A DNA stretch of 64,000 bases from Neopestalotiopsis rosae (Eukaryota; Ascomycota; Sordariomycetes; Amphisphaeriales; Sporocadaceae): NCBI GenBank assembly GCA_023078685.1, contig JALGAS010000001.1, forward strand, positions 7,750,001 through 7,814,000, read 5' to 3'. The notes beneath the pieces are model-generated. The model was given only the letters and a program-made list of their open reading frames with translations, had not been told where the DNA came from and made no database searches. Positions 11,858 through 22,933 of this stretch are shown one piece after another; positions within the stretch are counted from its first letter, which is position 1; each line of letters opens with the position of its first letter. Made by a program: the position numbers and the translations under genes.

Positions 11858-13750
11858 TCACGCACATGCACCTCTGACGCCGTAACGAGCAGCGCTGCCA
11901 GGGTCAGGCTCCCTCACAAAATCTGGAAGCGGGGATTGCAATACCACCGGCGTGTGCACATGATAGCAGTCGAATTGTTCGCCACCTCCCTCGCCAGAGT
12001 CAAGCGGCTCGCTGTACCCTCCCCATGCTGTACAGGTTGAGTCTTCCGCGCAGGCTTGGTGGCAGCCTAGTTGCGAGAAGATACCAGATTGCCAATCATA
12101 GGTATAATCTGCCGTCGCCGGGGTCAGATCGTCGAATAGGAAGCGGTCGCACTTGATCAAGAAATCATCCAAGCAGGTGTTTTCCGCCTTGGGGCAGAGT
12201 TCCTCGCCCTGTCGCCCGTCGTCGCATCTGAACCGAAGGCCGTACGAGTTGTATTCTGGAAATTTTGCAAGAGCAGGTTGCTGCGGAAGAGGGTCTCGCG
12301 GTTCCAGTGAGCCCCAGACGTGGCAACATTCGGATGCGCTTGCATTCGTCAGTACCTGTGTCATCTTCCAGCCGATGCACTCAAAACTGGTGAGGCAGGT
12401 TTCGTGGCATTCGCGCTCTGAGGTGATGATGGGCAGAGGGGTGAGGCAGACATAGTTTGAGTATTCTGGGTCTGCATCCAAGTCGAGGTCCCTGTCACAC
12501 CTGATTACGTTGCTGTTGAGACATTGTCCATCCAATTGCGGGCATAGACTTGTCTCGGATGTCGGAATAGTAACAAGGTCGCGACTAGTTGATGGCGATG
12601 TCACGATGGCGGTGACCGACTGCCTTGACGTCAATGGTGTTGTCACAGGTGTCGTCACATCCATTGTCAGTGTTGAGCCTGGAATTGCGAGATCGCAGGC
12701 GCCCCTGATACCACCGGAATTGATTTCGATGGAGCTCACAAATGGATCAGTAGAATTCAGCACCATTGGTTGATTATAATGCCAGCAGCCGCCGAAAAAG
12801 AAATCGTTCTGAGGCTCGTCACTGTCTACCCAAGACGTACACAGCGGATCCTCGATACACAATTGATGACAGATCTGAGGGTTCGTGACACCCCCTACAA
12901 ATTTAGAGGCGCCGATTTCATCATCAATGAAGTTAGGGACTGCGGCGCAGCCTATCAAGAAGCCATCAACACATTGCATGTTTTTGTCGGGACACAGTCT
13001 TTGCGTAGCTGATGGGAGAGGTCCAGTACTCGTGGTGCTAAGGTCGATGATGGTGTTGCTCGGGGTGACTGGAGTACTAACGCCAATGGTAGTTTCGCTC
13101 GGTCCTGTAGGTGTATCTGCTGTCGTGGACTCGGTGCTTCCATCCGGCAAGTTTGAGGGCAAGTCTGAGGCTGACAAGCTGCTGGTAATACCGGCAGGAC
13201 TAGAGGTATCTTGCCCGTAGATATCATGGGCATCATAACTGATCCCATCTTCCTCAGATACCGGAGCATCAGACGAGCTGTCACTGCCCATTGATACATC
13301 ATCATCTGAAACTTTGCCTTGTCCCAAAGGTGCGCCTTGCGAGTAATGGCCACTGTGAGAGCTACCGTGTTGGTCTGCTTCAGAATGGTATTCCTCCGGA
13401 ACATCGAAATCAGGATCGTCCTCGAAAGGGGCCTCATTGTTGTTGCCAGAAGGATAGCCATGAGCGTACTCGCCTCCGTCCCCAGGATAAACATCCTCTG
13501 TCCGGTTTAAATCATTGACAGCGGCATATTCTCTGAAGTCTGCATCATCCTCTGGGTCATCATATGCTCCAGATCCAACATTCTTGTGACCAACGGGCTG
13601 ACTATGAGATCCGGTGATTGCTGGAAAGTCGGGAGTTTCGCTGCAGCTATACCTAGCACGAGGCCGGTGCTTATGCAGATCTGCCGATGCCACCACAATG
13701 GAGGACAAGAGTGCACATTGCAAGAGTGTTGGTACAGCTCGAAGCTTCAT
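11858..13750 (-). CDS. secreted protein with three apple/PAN-like Cys repeats
   Basis: Intronless, 630 aa. Residues 1-23 are a clear signal peptide (LLQCALLSSIVVASA). Residues ~36-250 are low-complexity, acidic and Ser/Thr-rich (probable O-glycosylated stalk). Three homologous Cys-rich modules follow at about 253-352, 403-509 and 519-629. Each starts LCPxxxxxC, continues with I.C or IKCD, then CHxxC.....C..W and a late C.H/Y pair, resembling apple/PAN folds used for carbohydrate or protein binding. There is no transmembrane segment or GPI signal at the C-terminus (ends GVRGACA), so it is probably fully secreted or wall-associated. Function unknown; an extracellular matrix, adhesion or host-interface role is inference. 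Confidence 0.82.
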   Translation of the reverse strand: MKLRAVPTLLQCALLSSIVVASADLHKHRPRARYSCSETPDFPAITGSHSQPVGHKNVGSGAYDDPEDDADFREYAAVNDLNRTEDVYPGDGGEYAHGYPSGNNNEAPFEDDPDFDVPEEYHSEADQHGSSHSGHYSQGAPLGQGKVSDDDVSMGSDSSSDAPVSEEDGISYDAHDIYGQDTSSPAGITSSLSASDLPSNLPDGSTESTTADTPTGPSETTIGVSTPVTPSNTIIDLSTTSTGPLPSATQRLCPDKNMQCVDGFLIGCAAVPNFIDDEIGASKFVGGVTNPQICHQLCIEDPLCTSWVDSDEPQNDFFFGGCWHYNQPMVLNSTDPFVSSIEINSGGIRGACDLAIPGSTLTMDVTTPVTTPLTSRQSVTAIVTSPSTSRDLVTIPTSETSLCPQLDGQCLNSNVIRCDRDLDLDADPEYSNYVCLTPLPIITSERECHETCLTSFECIGWKMTQVLTNASASECCHVWGSLEPRDPLPQQPALAKFPEYNSYGLRFRCDDGRQGEELCPKAENTCLDDFLIKCDRFLFDDLTPATADYTYDWQSGIFSQLGCHQACAEDSTCTAWGGYSEPLDSGEGGGEQFDCYHVHTPVVLQSPLPDFVREPDPGSAARYGVRGACA

Positions 13751-14257
13751 AGTGTTTGAAGTCGGTCAGTCAGAACGAATCCACGTCGGGAAGTTGTAGT
13801 CTAGGATTCCGAATGACCATTATTACGATGCCGCACGCGAACAGCAAGGGGCAGGTAGTATTTAATAAGTCCGGCAGGTTAGGGAATAGTTCGAACAGGC
13901 GTAATATTTTCTTCTGCATGTTTCACCCGATCCTTGAAAATGCGATATACCGGACCAAAGTAAAGCTGATGAATCAAACTTAAATGCGCCGTTCAGGGGA
14001 AGTTTAGAGTGGTGTTTGATCGAAGTGGTCTCGAGTAAGTAAGCGAGCATTAGGGTTCATGAAGACGCGGCAGACCCAACCTGGGTATAATGAATGACTA
14101 CCGGTAAGCTTAGATGTGGTAATTTGCCAAGACTTTGGGCGTATATTGCAAGACAAAACTCTGTGACTATTGGAGACGGTACTGAAATCGACATAAGTTC
14201 GTAAGAAAATGTGCGACGAATTTCCGATTCTTTACAGAAGTGGTCCGGCTTGAAATA
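13751..14257. other. intergenic region
   Basis: Upstream region of the apple-repeat gene and 3' flank of the F-box gene. No gene or clear site recognised. Confidence 0.45.
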
Positions 14258-16087
14258 TTAAGCATCACGTTGGCGATGTCTGCTTGTTTTGGCCCTCCGC
14301 TTCACTTCGCCCATGAGGTAAGTGTAGGCGTTCATGTCCCTTGGACGTTCCTCAGTATATGTCCGAAATCGCTCGACGCCAACTATCGCCGCTGGCATAT
14401 TCCGCCCGTAAGACTCTTCGATCCATGGGGTCGGGCCCAGATCAATATCGAAGTGTACGTACTGAAGAATATACTCGTTTCGAACAGACAGACCAACGCC
14501 CAGTTCAGGGAGGAACTCGCGCCCGTACGGCTCGCCATGGACATGTTGTGGACTTGGGCTCGGACAGTCATAATCGACATGCATTGTATCCATGAATGGT
14601 TGAAGTATCGATAATTCTTCTTTCCTCGTTCCTCCAGTGATGGAAGCCTTGAAGACTAGCTCGCCTCGATCGTACTTCCGTTTCCTCTCGTTTACGAGGC
14701 TCTCGAAATCATTCATGATAGCGGGGTATGGGTGGTCCTCGTGTACTACCAGCGTCATCCATTTCGACTCCATACTCTCATGTAACCAAGAGCCTCGACC
14801 CATCTTGAAGACCCTGAGGGCGCTCATATGTTCAGCCCAGTATCGTAAAATATTGCTCCAGCACAGGTCACCAGAAAATTGTACTCTTTGTGGTGGAAGT
14901 GTATCATCGGTCAGTGCCTCATTTGTCATCATACTCTTCAAGGGGTAGCCACTTTGAGAATGACTGATCGTATCGCCATCTTGGGATACGTGAGTCTTGA
15001 TGGACTCATCTAGAGGTCCTGCTGTGCGAGCCTGCCACAGGATAGGGCACTCATCGAGGTAAAGCTCTTCCAAACCACCCCGTCCGTTATCGTGTCCGAC
15101 CATGGACGCGATCCAATCGACTTGCCATTCATGGCTGAAGACATATTGACCCAGCGCTAAGACGCGCAGGTTAGGCAGTCCAGATGTTTTCCCTATTCCT
15201 GGATTTACTGTTCGAAAGTCCATCTTCGGGACCCATCCCCAGTAGTCTCGGAAGAAGAGAGATAGGACTGTCAGATTTCGAGCGATCTCGGGGGCAAGCC
15301 ACGTATACGGGAGGTTATCACAAAAGTCATACTTATCCGGAAAGCATACCGAGGTAGGCACACCCCTGCTCATTTCATCTGTGACCAACAGTTTAATCGA
15401 CTGAAGACTCTTCGAGGTCATGATCCTTTTGAAGTGGTCGGAATCAGTCAACCGAGGATCATCAAAGGCGGCCAGATTCGAGATGGTCAAGTTTCGAAGT
15501 TGGATTTGCTCGTGCATCTCATCATCAAGCAAAAATCCCTCTGTTGGAAGCGGTGGCAAAGACCCCCGATCGTGCTGATCAAACGAGACATAGTTCTCTT
15601 CGCGAAGTGGGCGGTGTGCCTCGGGCCAAACCCCAGCGAGACATCTGAAAACGATGTCGAGGACGAGATACCTGAAATCCCAAGTTTCGTCGACCTCGAG
15701 GCCATTTCGGGTGTCGGGGCCACAAAATTTGTCGAATCGCAGATTGAGCGTTGATAGGTGAGGAAAGAATCTCATGTATGCCAGCGCCCGAAAGAAGTCG
15801 CGAGGTGGGCGGAATCTCTTGTTCTTTCTGTAGCCATAGCTAAAGATATAGTCTGGACCAAGCCAAGTATCAATTGTGATCTCACGGACGCGTTGCCGTA
15901 AAGACTCGGACTTGGCAACGTTGACAAATCTGTGCACATCGTCCGCTGCTCGGAGTCTCATGTGCTGAAAGATATAGTAGGTAGTGACGTCTGCTATCCG
16001 TCGATTGAGAAGTCTACAGCCGATCAGAGTCTGTTGTGGCAGATATGCAAAGATTTGATAGTAGGCGTCATCAGGCAGTGATTCCAT
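14258..16087 (-). CDS. F-box protein
   Basis: Intronless, 609 aa. An N-terminal F-box (LPDDAYYQIFAYLPQQTLIGCRLLNRRIADV, residues ~4-36) would bind Skp1, making this a candidate substrate receptor of an SCF ubiquitin ligase. The rest has scattered leucine-rich, LRR-like strands (LQSIKLLV, LTVLSLFF, LPNLRVLALG, GGLEELYLDECP) typical of large fungal F-box families with unknown substrates. No signal peptide or membrane segment. The start is the first ATG and sits directly in front of the F-box. Fungal F-box genes are numerous and fast evolving, so no specific substrate is proposed. Confidence 0.82.
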   Translation of the reverse strand: MESLPDDAYYQIFAYLPQQTLIGCRLLNRRIADVTTYYIFQHMRLRAADDVHRFVNVAKSESLRQRVREITIDTWLGPDYIFSYGYRKNKRFRPPRDFFRALAYMRFFPHLSTLNLRFDKFCGPDTRNGLEVDETWDFRYLVLDIVFRCLAGVWPEAHRPLREENYVSFDQHDRGSLPPLPTEGFLLDDEMHEQIQLRNLTISNLAAFDDPRLTDSDHFKRIMTSKSLQSIKLLVTDEMSRGVPTSVCFPDKYDFCDNLPYTWLAPEIARNLTVLSLFFRDYWGWVPKMDFRTVNPGIGKTSGLPNLRVLALGQYVFSHEWQVDWIASMVGHDNGRGGLEELYLDECPILWQARTAGPLDESIKTHVSQDGDTISHSQSGYPLKSMMTNEALTDDTLPPQRVQFSGDLCWSNILRYWAEHMSALRVFKMGRGSWLHESMESKWMTLVVHEDHPYPAIMNDFESLVNERKRKYDRGELVFKASITGGTRKEELSILQPFMDTMHVDYDCPSPSPQHVHGEPYGREFLPELGVGLSVRNEYILQYVHFDIDLGPTPWIEESYGRNMPAAIVGVERFRTYTEERPRDMNAYTYLMGEVKRRAKTSRHRQRDA

Positions 16088-16833
16088 GGTTGCGACTGGT
16101 TAGTGTATTGACGTAAAGGTGCACGAGGCAATGGCGCGTGTGCGTGTGCCTGTCAAATTGGCTTGAATGGAGTCCTCGGGTGTTGATTTGATGCAATGAC
16201 ATTTCATGGCGTTGGCAGGTAAAGGCGGGACAGCTGAGAGTGTGGTGAAGTTGCAACCATTAATCTGACCAGGCGCCCATTGTGGTCTTTGCTGATTTAG
16301 CTAGGTGGGCAGGTGGAAGGAAGGAACCCTAAAGCACGAAGCATGGCTGTATTCTTGTTTGCTTTACTGCACCACAGCCTGCTGGGGTTTGGAAGCCACT
16401 CGCGGGGGGAGAGACATGTAGACTGATGCGCGTGATTATCATATGCGAAGTTCTGCCTATTGATGAACATTCGATGCATTTTTGTCGTCTAAATTCTTTT
16501 TCTCTGTCTGCTTTTGCTTTCATGCAAGGAATCTGTTGGTATGGGAGCCCTGGAGGCGGGGTTCTGTCTTGGGTAAAGCTGCCTACAGTGGGTAAGGCAC
16601 TAAAGTCGTGCACTGTGGTGAGTCGATTGTGCCTCCTAAATTTACCAATGCCGACCAATGTTGACTGCGATGCTACAAAAGACAAGTCTAGTTTCCCACC
16701 CTGATACGACTTTATTCAAGTCCCGGAGTCCTGTATGGTTTGCATGAAGATATTGAGACATTCCGGAGTAGACATTTATTGACAGGATACCTAGACATCA
16801 ACGACCATCAAATTAAATCTCGACACCCTCAAA
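16088..16833. other. intergenic region
   Basis: Promoter side of the F-box gene and 3' flank of the permease gene. Nothing further recognised. Confidence 0.45.
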
Positions 16834-18756
16834 TCAAATACCAGCCGTAAGCCCATCAGATTCGGGCGGACCCTTATAGACTGCGTTTGTGTTAGATGAG
16901 GTACTATTCTCAGTAAACTCTGGTTTTCAAACCACATACCTTTGTGCGCATGCAGCACATACCAGACGGCGCTGAGAGCCATGAAGCCAACAAAGACCAC
17001 AATGGCATAATTCATGCTCGTTTCCGTCACGGGCAACACAGTAGGCATGGAGAAGAGGATGATCTCAAAGACGATCCATACAATCGCCAAGATGTTTGCT
17101 GTCCAGCCAATCGCTGCGGGCATGCGCCATCTCGCGCCGCTCACTTCTGTTCGTCGGTGGAACATGGAAATGGCAATGGGCAGACCATAAGAGGCAGCGA
17201 GCGCCATGACGCCGACCGACACAAAGGCCAGAAATGCCGATGATGACCCTAGATTAATCAGACCGAGGACCATTTGCACCACCGTCGTCAGCGCCAGTGC
17301 CCAGATTGGAGTGCCGTGCTTCTCGTCCACCTTGGCCCAGAGGCTGGAAAGAGGAATGGCATCGTCTCTGGCAAACGCCCATGTGGTACGCGATGCTGCC
17401 ACGGTAATCGATATGGAGCAGAACAAAGTTATGATCAGAACCAGAACGGTCAGTCCAAGTCCTCCACCGGGTGTACCCATGACAACAGCATAGATGTAGG
17501 GCAGGGCCTGGCCAACTGGTGCGTTTGCAATAATGTCTGCGAGAGATGGCATGGTAGCACAGATGGGGATGATCTACCCATAAACTTCATGTCAGTGTCA
17601 ACAGCCCTTGATGCATGGCATGGCGAGATGCACTTACGAAGAACAAGCCTGCAATGCCACCTACGGGCACGCATAGCGAAATGGCTTTCGGAAGCTTGAC
17701 AGTGGGGTCACCGCACTCTTCCGCCATGGACGAAATCATCCCAATGGCCGAAAACCTTCTCTCATTCTTAGTATCGCTCTGGAGGGTTGCAACAACGCAA
17801 ATGAGATGGCAATGCTTACGTATACGCGGCCGGCAACATGCCAATGAGAAAAGAAAAGTTGCCCCAGCCCGACAAGCTCGGATCATATCCGCTCTAGAGA
17901 GAAAAAACGTCAACTTTGGAGACTTTTGGTAGAGTTGGAGGCGGCTGACCAAAGTGAAGCTCGGAGAGTTTCTGCCCACATCTGCCTTGGCAGATAGACA
18001 GACCAAGGTGATGAATATAGCAACCGCCGTAAATGCTGCACAAATAGTATCCACCATGGGCAAGATCTTGTTTCCGTACGCTACAATGAAGAAGGTCATG
18101 ATGCAAAGGGCATAAAAGATCAAAAGAAGCTGCCAAGATGTCACTTCGGTAGCGAACTCTGGGTGGTAGAGCGACACGCAGGCTGCAATGAGGGACGCGA
18201 ACCCAAAGTTGACAGACAGAGTAATGGTCCAATTTCCAATCAGCCAAGTCCACCCAGTGATGAAAGACAAAAGTTTGCGATATTTGGTGCTGGCGAGCTG
18301 GAAGCTCCAGTAGTATGGACCGGCCGAGGTGGGATACCGTGAGGCGAGTTCGCCAAGAGATAGAGCTACGGCTTCATCAAGTATGAGAACCACGATCCAA
18401 CCCAGAAACATGGAGAGTTGGCCTGCACATTGTCAATAACCTTTCCGCTTTGCATACACTGTTTTGACCATCTTTCTCACCTCCGCCATAGATTGCACTG
18501 ATGAGAGGCGAGCCAAAGCCGTACGGAATCTGACATGGTCAGCGATCACCTTGTACTTGTCCTCTTTGGGAGCTCAGGGACGCACAGCTGCGATTGCCAA
18601 TGACTGAAACAGCAAAGTGAACATGGACCGATTCCGGTGAAGTTCGGCCTTGTATCCGAGGGTGTTTAAATTCTGAAGATCTACTGTTTCTCCTAGTGCC
18701 ACATCTCCAACCGAAACCTGTTGCTCGGTTGACGGGGCCTTCTCTAAGGAGGCCAT
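16834..18756 (-). CDS. APC-family amino acid / GABA-type permease
   Basis: Plasma-membrane amino acid or amine permease of the APC superfamily (fungal GABA/choline permease type). Seven exons, 18756-18586, 18529-18481, 18422-17950, 17893-17820, 17755-17638, 17573-16940 and 16880-16834, give 521 aa with every junction in frame. Motifs include IPYGFGSPLISAIYGG in TM1-2, GELASRYPTSAGPYYW (the conserved APC loop), GWGNFSFLIGMLPAAYTFSAIG, EECGDPTVKLPKA (the E-E...P.A signature), TTWAFARDDAIPLS and HGTPIWAL. About 12 hydrophobic segments are visible. The length is normal for the family. GATA sites upstream (19137-19156) suggest nitrogen control. Substrate cannot be assigned from sequence alone; GABA, choline or other amino compounds are all known in the family. 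Confidence 0.92.
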
Positions 18757-20833
18757 GGCTTTGATGAATCGTCAAAAAGAATCAATGCGAAGTCATGTGT
18801 GATGTAGGCTTGGAGTATGCCAGTAGCTACCTGATCTGAGCAGATATAGTAGAGTGATGGAAGAGCTGAGTGATGATCTGAGACAGGACGTCATAAGCAT
18901 AGTTCGTCGGCCGTATCCTTAAATGCTAAATGTGCATAGGCGCTCAGCACCACAACACCTCCCAATGGACTCCTGAGGACCAGCCACTTTGCATAACTTC
19001 CCCCAATCTGTACAACGATATCTCCGCCAGATCATCCCCTGTAAGATAGTCCAAGAAAGGAACCAATTGTCAAAGACCCCAATGTCGCAGCCCGTGTAAG
19101 TGCCGTTGGGGGGAAGCGAGCGACCCTTGCGGGCAGATAAGATAAATTTCCTTATCGGGGAAGGCGCTTCAAGCACCACGGCCAAGTATTGAAAGATATC
19201 TGCCTCGGGTGTGGTGCATAGAACTCTACAGCGGCTTTTCACTAGGCCGTATCTGGGCAAAAAGTCCCGAGTTGCTGACGAACCATGTGATACCGATAGG
19301 CCACCCAGCGTTGATGCAGAGATAAGAGCTCGGGCAAGAGCTGGAGCTTCTTTGTGCAATACAATGGTTGCTCTTCATGTTTGAATATCAAGCGAACAAC
19401 CCGCAACATCCATGGTGCCGTTGAATTCTCCAAGACTTCCCGGGTGGATCATTCTTCTTGATATGATTATATAGACAACCACGCATAGGTCATAGAAGTG
19501 TAGTTCCGAAATTTGCATGGCTTGTTTGAGAATCCTCACGGGCAATGGCGTGTGCTGTCAGGTCAGTGAGTATTGATGAAGTGGCTGGATAGATAACGCC
19601 GAGGAAGAACATAGCAATCACATCAAGCTGTGCGCACACAGACGTGCATAGCATACGATGTTCTCCAAAGTGATCATATAAAGATGTATTTAGCTAGACG
19701 TTGTTTGCTAGCGGCGAGTCAGCAGCCAGGGTTCCACCAGTTGCGTTACTATAATCCTGGGATACTCAGATGCTATAATCAAAGGGTCCCACTATTTACC
19801 ATTGGGCGAATTTCTCTCCGAATAGATGTGATGCATGCTTCGAATAGCATCTTCCCAGATTGCTGCATGATGAACCGGGTCTCCAAGTCGCCTTCTTTAA
19901 AATGGTTCACTTGAGTATCCCTTTGTGAGTGTACTTCTTGTGGTTTTTGTACATTGACGACTGCTCATTCTGACGTGGCGCCGAATTGACTTCAGATACT
20001 TGCATGTATTCCAGACACCGATGGAAATAAAGAAATGTAGAGATGTTTTCAACTTCACTGGCACTGTATTCGTGAATTATCGTGAGCCCCCATCACTGCC
20101 TGTGGAGCTTTTGTTGCTTAAGTAACAATAACCATCTGTATTCTTGTAGTCGACAATCAGGACTTGGAACTAGGCCACGAGCATTTCAGCCAAATTCGGC
20201 GACACAAACCAAGTGTGATCGAGGACAGGTGATGGTCTCGTCGCCGGTTGTGCACTTCTGCTACTCCGACTACCTCGAAGGCTCAGAGGAAGAACTTCGC
20301 CGGAGAAATGGCTGAGTCCTTGCCAATTTGTTGTACCTTCCATTCATTCCCTTGTGACTGTTTGACAATTTTTTTCTCATTCTGAGGGTGAACAATTTCT
20401 CGGCGTTTCCAAGATTTCTTTTCATTTTCATTTCTCTTTCTCACTCTTCAATCACTTTCGACCCACACTCTCGGCATTCATCGCCTCCTACACGTTCTGC
20501 AATTTCGCCGTTACAGTCTCTCTGCCACCAGTGAATACTTTGATTGACTGGAACCTGCAATGCTGCTTGTTTATTGCGTAAAACTCTGGCACTTGCCGCT
20601 GACGCACACTTTTCAGTAAATTTCAAAAATTGGCAACAACAAAATTTGCAACCTCTTCCAACCCAAATTTCACGATAACTTCCACCCCGCCGCCCAAACG
20701 GCGCCACCTTACACACCGTCCGCCTTTCACCTCTTGCCTTTGCCTTCCACATCTTACACCTGATCCTTCACTCTTGACTTCTCACACATTACAGCACTAC
20801 ATTACTTTGCTGCCTCCACAGTCAATCGCCGAC
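18757..20833. other. 2.1 kb divergent intergenic region
   Basis: Lies between the divergent permease and the gene at 20834. Contains the GATA cluster near 19140. The final ~500 bp is pyrimidine-rich and is the likely long 5' UTR of the downstream gene. A 146-codon frame at 18919-19356 (minus) has no ATG-proximal signal or domain and was not called. Confidence 0.45.
19137..19156. promoter_or_regulatory. GATA-factor site cluster upstream of permease
   Basis: Three GATA cores within 20 bp: GATAAG and an overlapping GATAA on the plus strand, then CTTATC on the opposite strand. They lie about 380 bp upstream of the permease start codon. Paired HGATAR sites are the known binding arrangement of AreA/NIT2 nitrogen regulators; use here is inferred. 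Confidence 0.5.
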
Positions 20834-22933
20834 ATGGCGCCTCAGAAGGGTAAGCGAAAGAGAGCGAACAACCATAGTGTCGACTCCAGTAGCGACGGCT
20901 TGTTTGTCGCTCCCGCCAAGAAGCAGCAGTTGTCAAAGGGAAACCCTGATGATAATGCATCTGTCATCGTTTCCTCGAATCAGAACCTGAACACAGCACT
21001 CGATCTTCCCACGCATAGACAGAGACTGAAGCTAGAGAGCGACGACGGTCGTCCTGAGCAGTCTGCTGTCATTACCCGATTGACAGGAAGGAACCTCGAG
21101 GCACTTTCCAAAGCTGACTCGGATATGCAAGAGGTCCGACACATGATTGACAACCACGAAGAGCGCTTCTTGTCTTTTTCCCAAGACAATGAGGCTTGGA
21201 AGGAGAAGGCCAGCGCTGAGGCTAAAGACACCCGAGACCACGTTCAGAAACAGATCACTGATCTCAGTCTTCGCATGGACAACCAAATTGAGGGGATCAA
21301 GGACTTCTTTCTCCACACCTTTCGTTCAGAGCTTAGTATCCAGCCTCGCAGCCACGCTGGACAGCAGCAGATGAGCGCTTCCAACGTCCCGGTCCATTTT
21401 CAGCAGCTGTCGGAAGGCGCGCGACACGGCCCAAATATGGCATCTTCTTCCCGCCTCCCAATGCATCTGAACAATCTTGCAGCAGGTGGAGGAGAGCATA
21501 CGTCCAACTCCTCATCCAACATGCGTCAATACTTGGCTCCTGAACATGTCATGACTGCTCATGGCCAAGTTCAGCAGAACAACGGACACTTCGTTCCATC
21601 CCAGCAGCCCCTTGGAGGTGTCCAAGGCCCCCTACAGATGCATGCACCCCCTCATCTCGCCGATGGCCCTAACAGCATGAAGCAAGGATCATGGACTATT
21701 CCACGACTGCCAGACTCTTTTGTCCTCAGCCCCAACCATGGTGCCGAACGCGGAAAATATCAGACCAAGACGACTGTCCCTCCTACTTTTACCTCGTCGC
21801 CTTATTCCAATACCAGAGGTCAGAATTGCGAGCCGCAAACGACTTCAAATCGCTCTCATCAGTCTGGAAATGATACCACTCCCAGCCAACCTCCACGAGC
21901 AGGACGCGAGAAGCGTGCTACAGCAGCTTCGAAGGCTTATGGTCAGCATGACGAGTATGATGACTACGAGGAGTATGACGAGGAGTACGATGAGGATTAC
22001 GAGTATGAAGGGTACGACGACTACGACGAATACAACTATTACGAAGATGAGGTCGATGACGGTGCAAGAGTGTCAGGAGAGGTTGACAGCGCGGGCCTCG
22101 ACAAGGCCGTCAAGGAGCTTGGTCTTGCCCCAACAGCCTACTCGACTGCACCAAGGTTGACCAAAGCAGCGTACCAACAGCTCCTCCGAACGTTTGACTT
22201 TTCCAACATCGAGCTGCTCGAAGCCTTCTCCAGGATGGACGACCGCCGACAGCCTAGGGAGTACACCATCTTTTGCGACGTTTCTCACCCCTCCATGTGG
22301 ATCGACTACGTGATCCAAGTCAGCGAGGCGGCCTACTCAATGATGGATCATGCCTCGCGCGTTAGATTCAAGCACATTCCCTCCGTCGCCAACAGGGATC
22401 TGAGCCGCCTGCGCATCCTCAAACTCAAGTACGACGATACATTCTTGACTCCCAAGCAGTCAATCATTTACAAGAGGTGGCAAGACGAGAACCAGCCCCC
22501 CAAGTACATCTTGGAGATTGGATCTCTGGTGCTGCGCCACAAGTACACCAAGAAGATGAAGGACAAGCTTCACGACACAGACTTGAGCCTAGTCATGGAC
22601 GTGGCTCACCCCAACCGGCCCCTCTGGCTGCTCCTGCGACCCGGATGGAAGGAGTCGTGCCGCAAGACGGCCAAGTCGGTGCGCGACGCCACGCGCGCGT
22701 TTGACGGCGCCCTGGACGACGTCAAGATTGCCTGCGTCTGCAAGGACATTCGCTCGCTGCAGCTCACCTGGAGGTCAGCCACCAACCAGTCTGCTCAGCA
22801 TTACGTGGGAGCGCAGATGCTGACCAAGAAGTCTCAGCTCAAGCTTCCGGTCAGCTTGATCGGCCGCGGCGCCGACATTGCGGAGATGAAGAAGGATATC
22901 CTGGCTGCTCGTGGTGAGGAGAATGGAAACTAG
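20834..22933 (+). CDS. coiled-coil protein with acidic Tyr-rich tract, unknown
   Basis: Single exon, 699 aa, starting at the ATG in gacATGgcg. The frame is open upstream, but that part is Pro/Thr/His-rich leader sequence without an ATG. The N-terminus has a probable nuclear localisation signal (KGKRKRANN). Residues ~75-160 form a charged helical/coiled-coil region (LSKADSDMQEVRHMIDNHEE... DLSLRMDNQIEGIKDFF). A polar, Gln/Pro/Ser-rich disordered part follows. Then comes an extreme D/E/Y tract at about residues 372-409. The C-terminal ~280 residues (from LGLAPTAYS to the end) are globular and basic and look like the conserved core. I do not recognise the fold. A nuclear or chromatin-linked role is possible from composition only. 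Confidence 0.75.
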   Translation: MAPQKGKRKRANNHSVDSSSDGLFVAPAKKQQLSKGNPDDNASVIVSSNQNLNTALDLPTHRQRLKLESDDGRPEQSAVITRLTGRNLEALSKADSDMQEVRHMIDNHEERFLSFSQDNEAWKEKASAEAKDTRDHVQKQITDLSLRMDNQIEGIKDFFLHTFRSELSIQPRSHAGQQQMSASNVPVHFQQLSEGARHGPNMASSSRLPMHLNNLAAGGGEHTSNSSSNMRQYLAPEHVMTAHGQVQQNNGHFVPSQQPLGGVQGPLQMHAPPHLADGPNSMKQGSWTIPRLPDSFVLSPNHGAERGKYQTKTTVPPTFTSSPYSNTRGQNCEPQTTSNRSHQSGNDTTPSQPPRAGREKRATAASKAYGQHDEYDDYEEYDEEYDEDYEYEGYDDYDEYNYYEDEVDDGARVSGEVDSAGLDKAVKELGLAPTAYSTAPRLTKAAYQQLLRTFDFSNIELLEAFSRMDDRRQPREYTIFCDVSHPSMWIDYVIQVSEAAYSMMDHASRVRFKHIPSVANRDLSRLRILKLKYDDTFLTPKQSIIYKRWQDENQPPKYILEIGSLVLRHKYTKKMKDKLHDTDLSLVMDVAHPNRPLWLLLRPGWKESCRKTAKSVRDATRAFDGALDDVKIACVCKDIRSLQLTWRSATNQSAQHYVGAQMLTKKSQLKLPVSLIGRGADIAEMKKDILAARGEENGN

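Noticed and set aside
18919..19359. 146-codon minus-strand frame with 9 Cys upstream of the permease
   Set aside because: Overlaps the GATA cluster/promoter, lacks a signal peptide and has no internal similarity.
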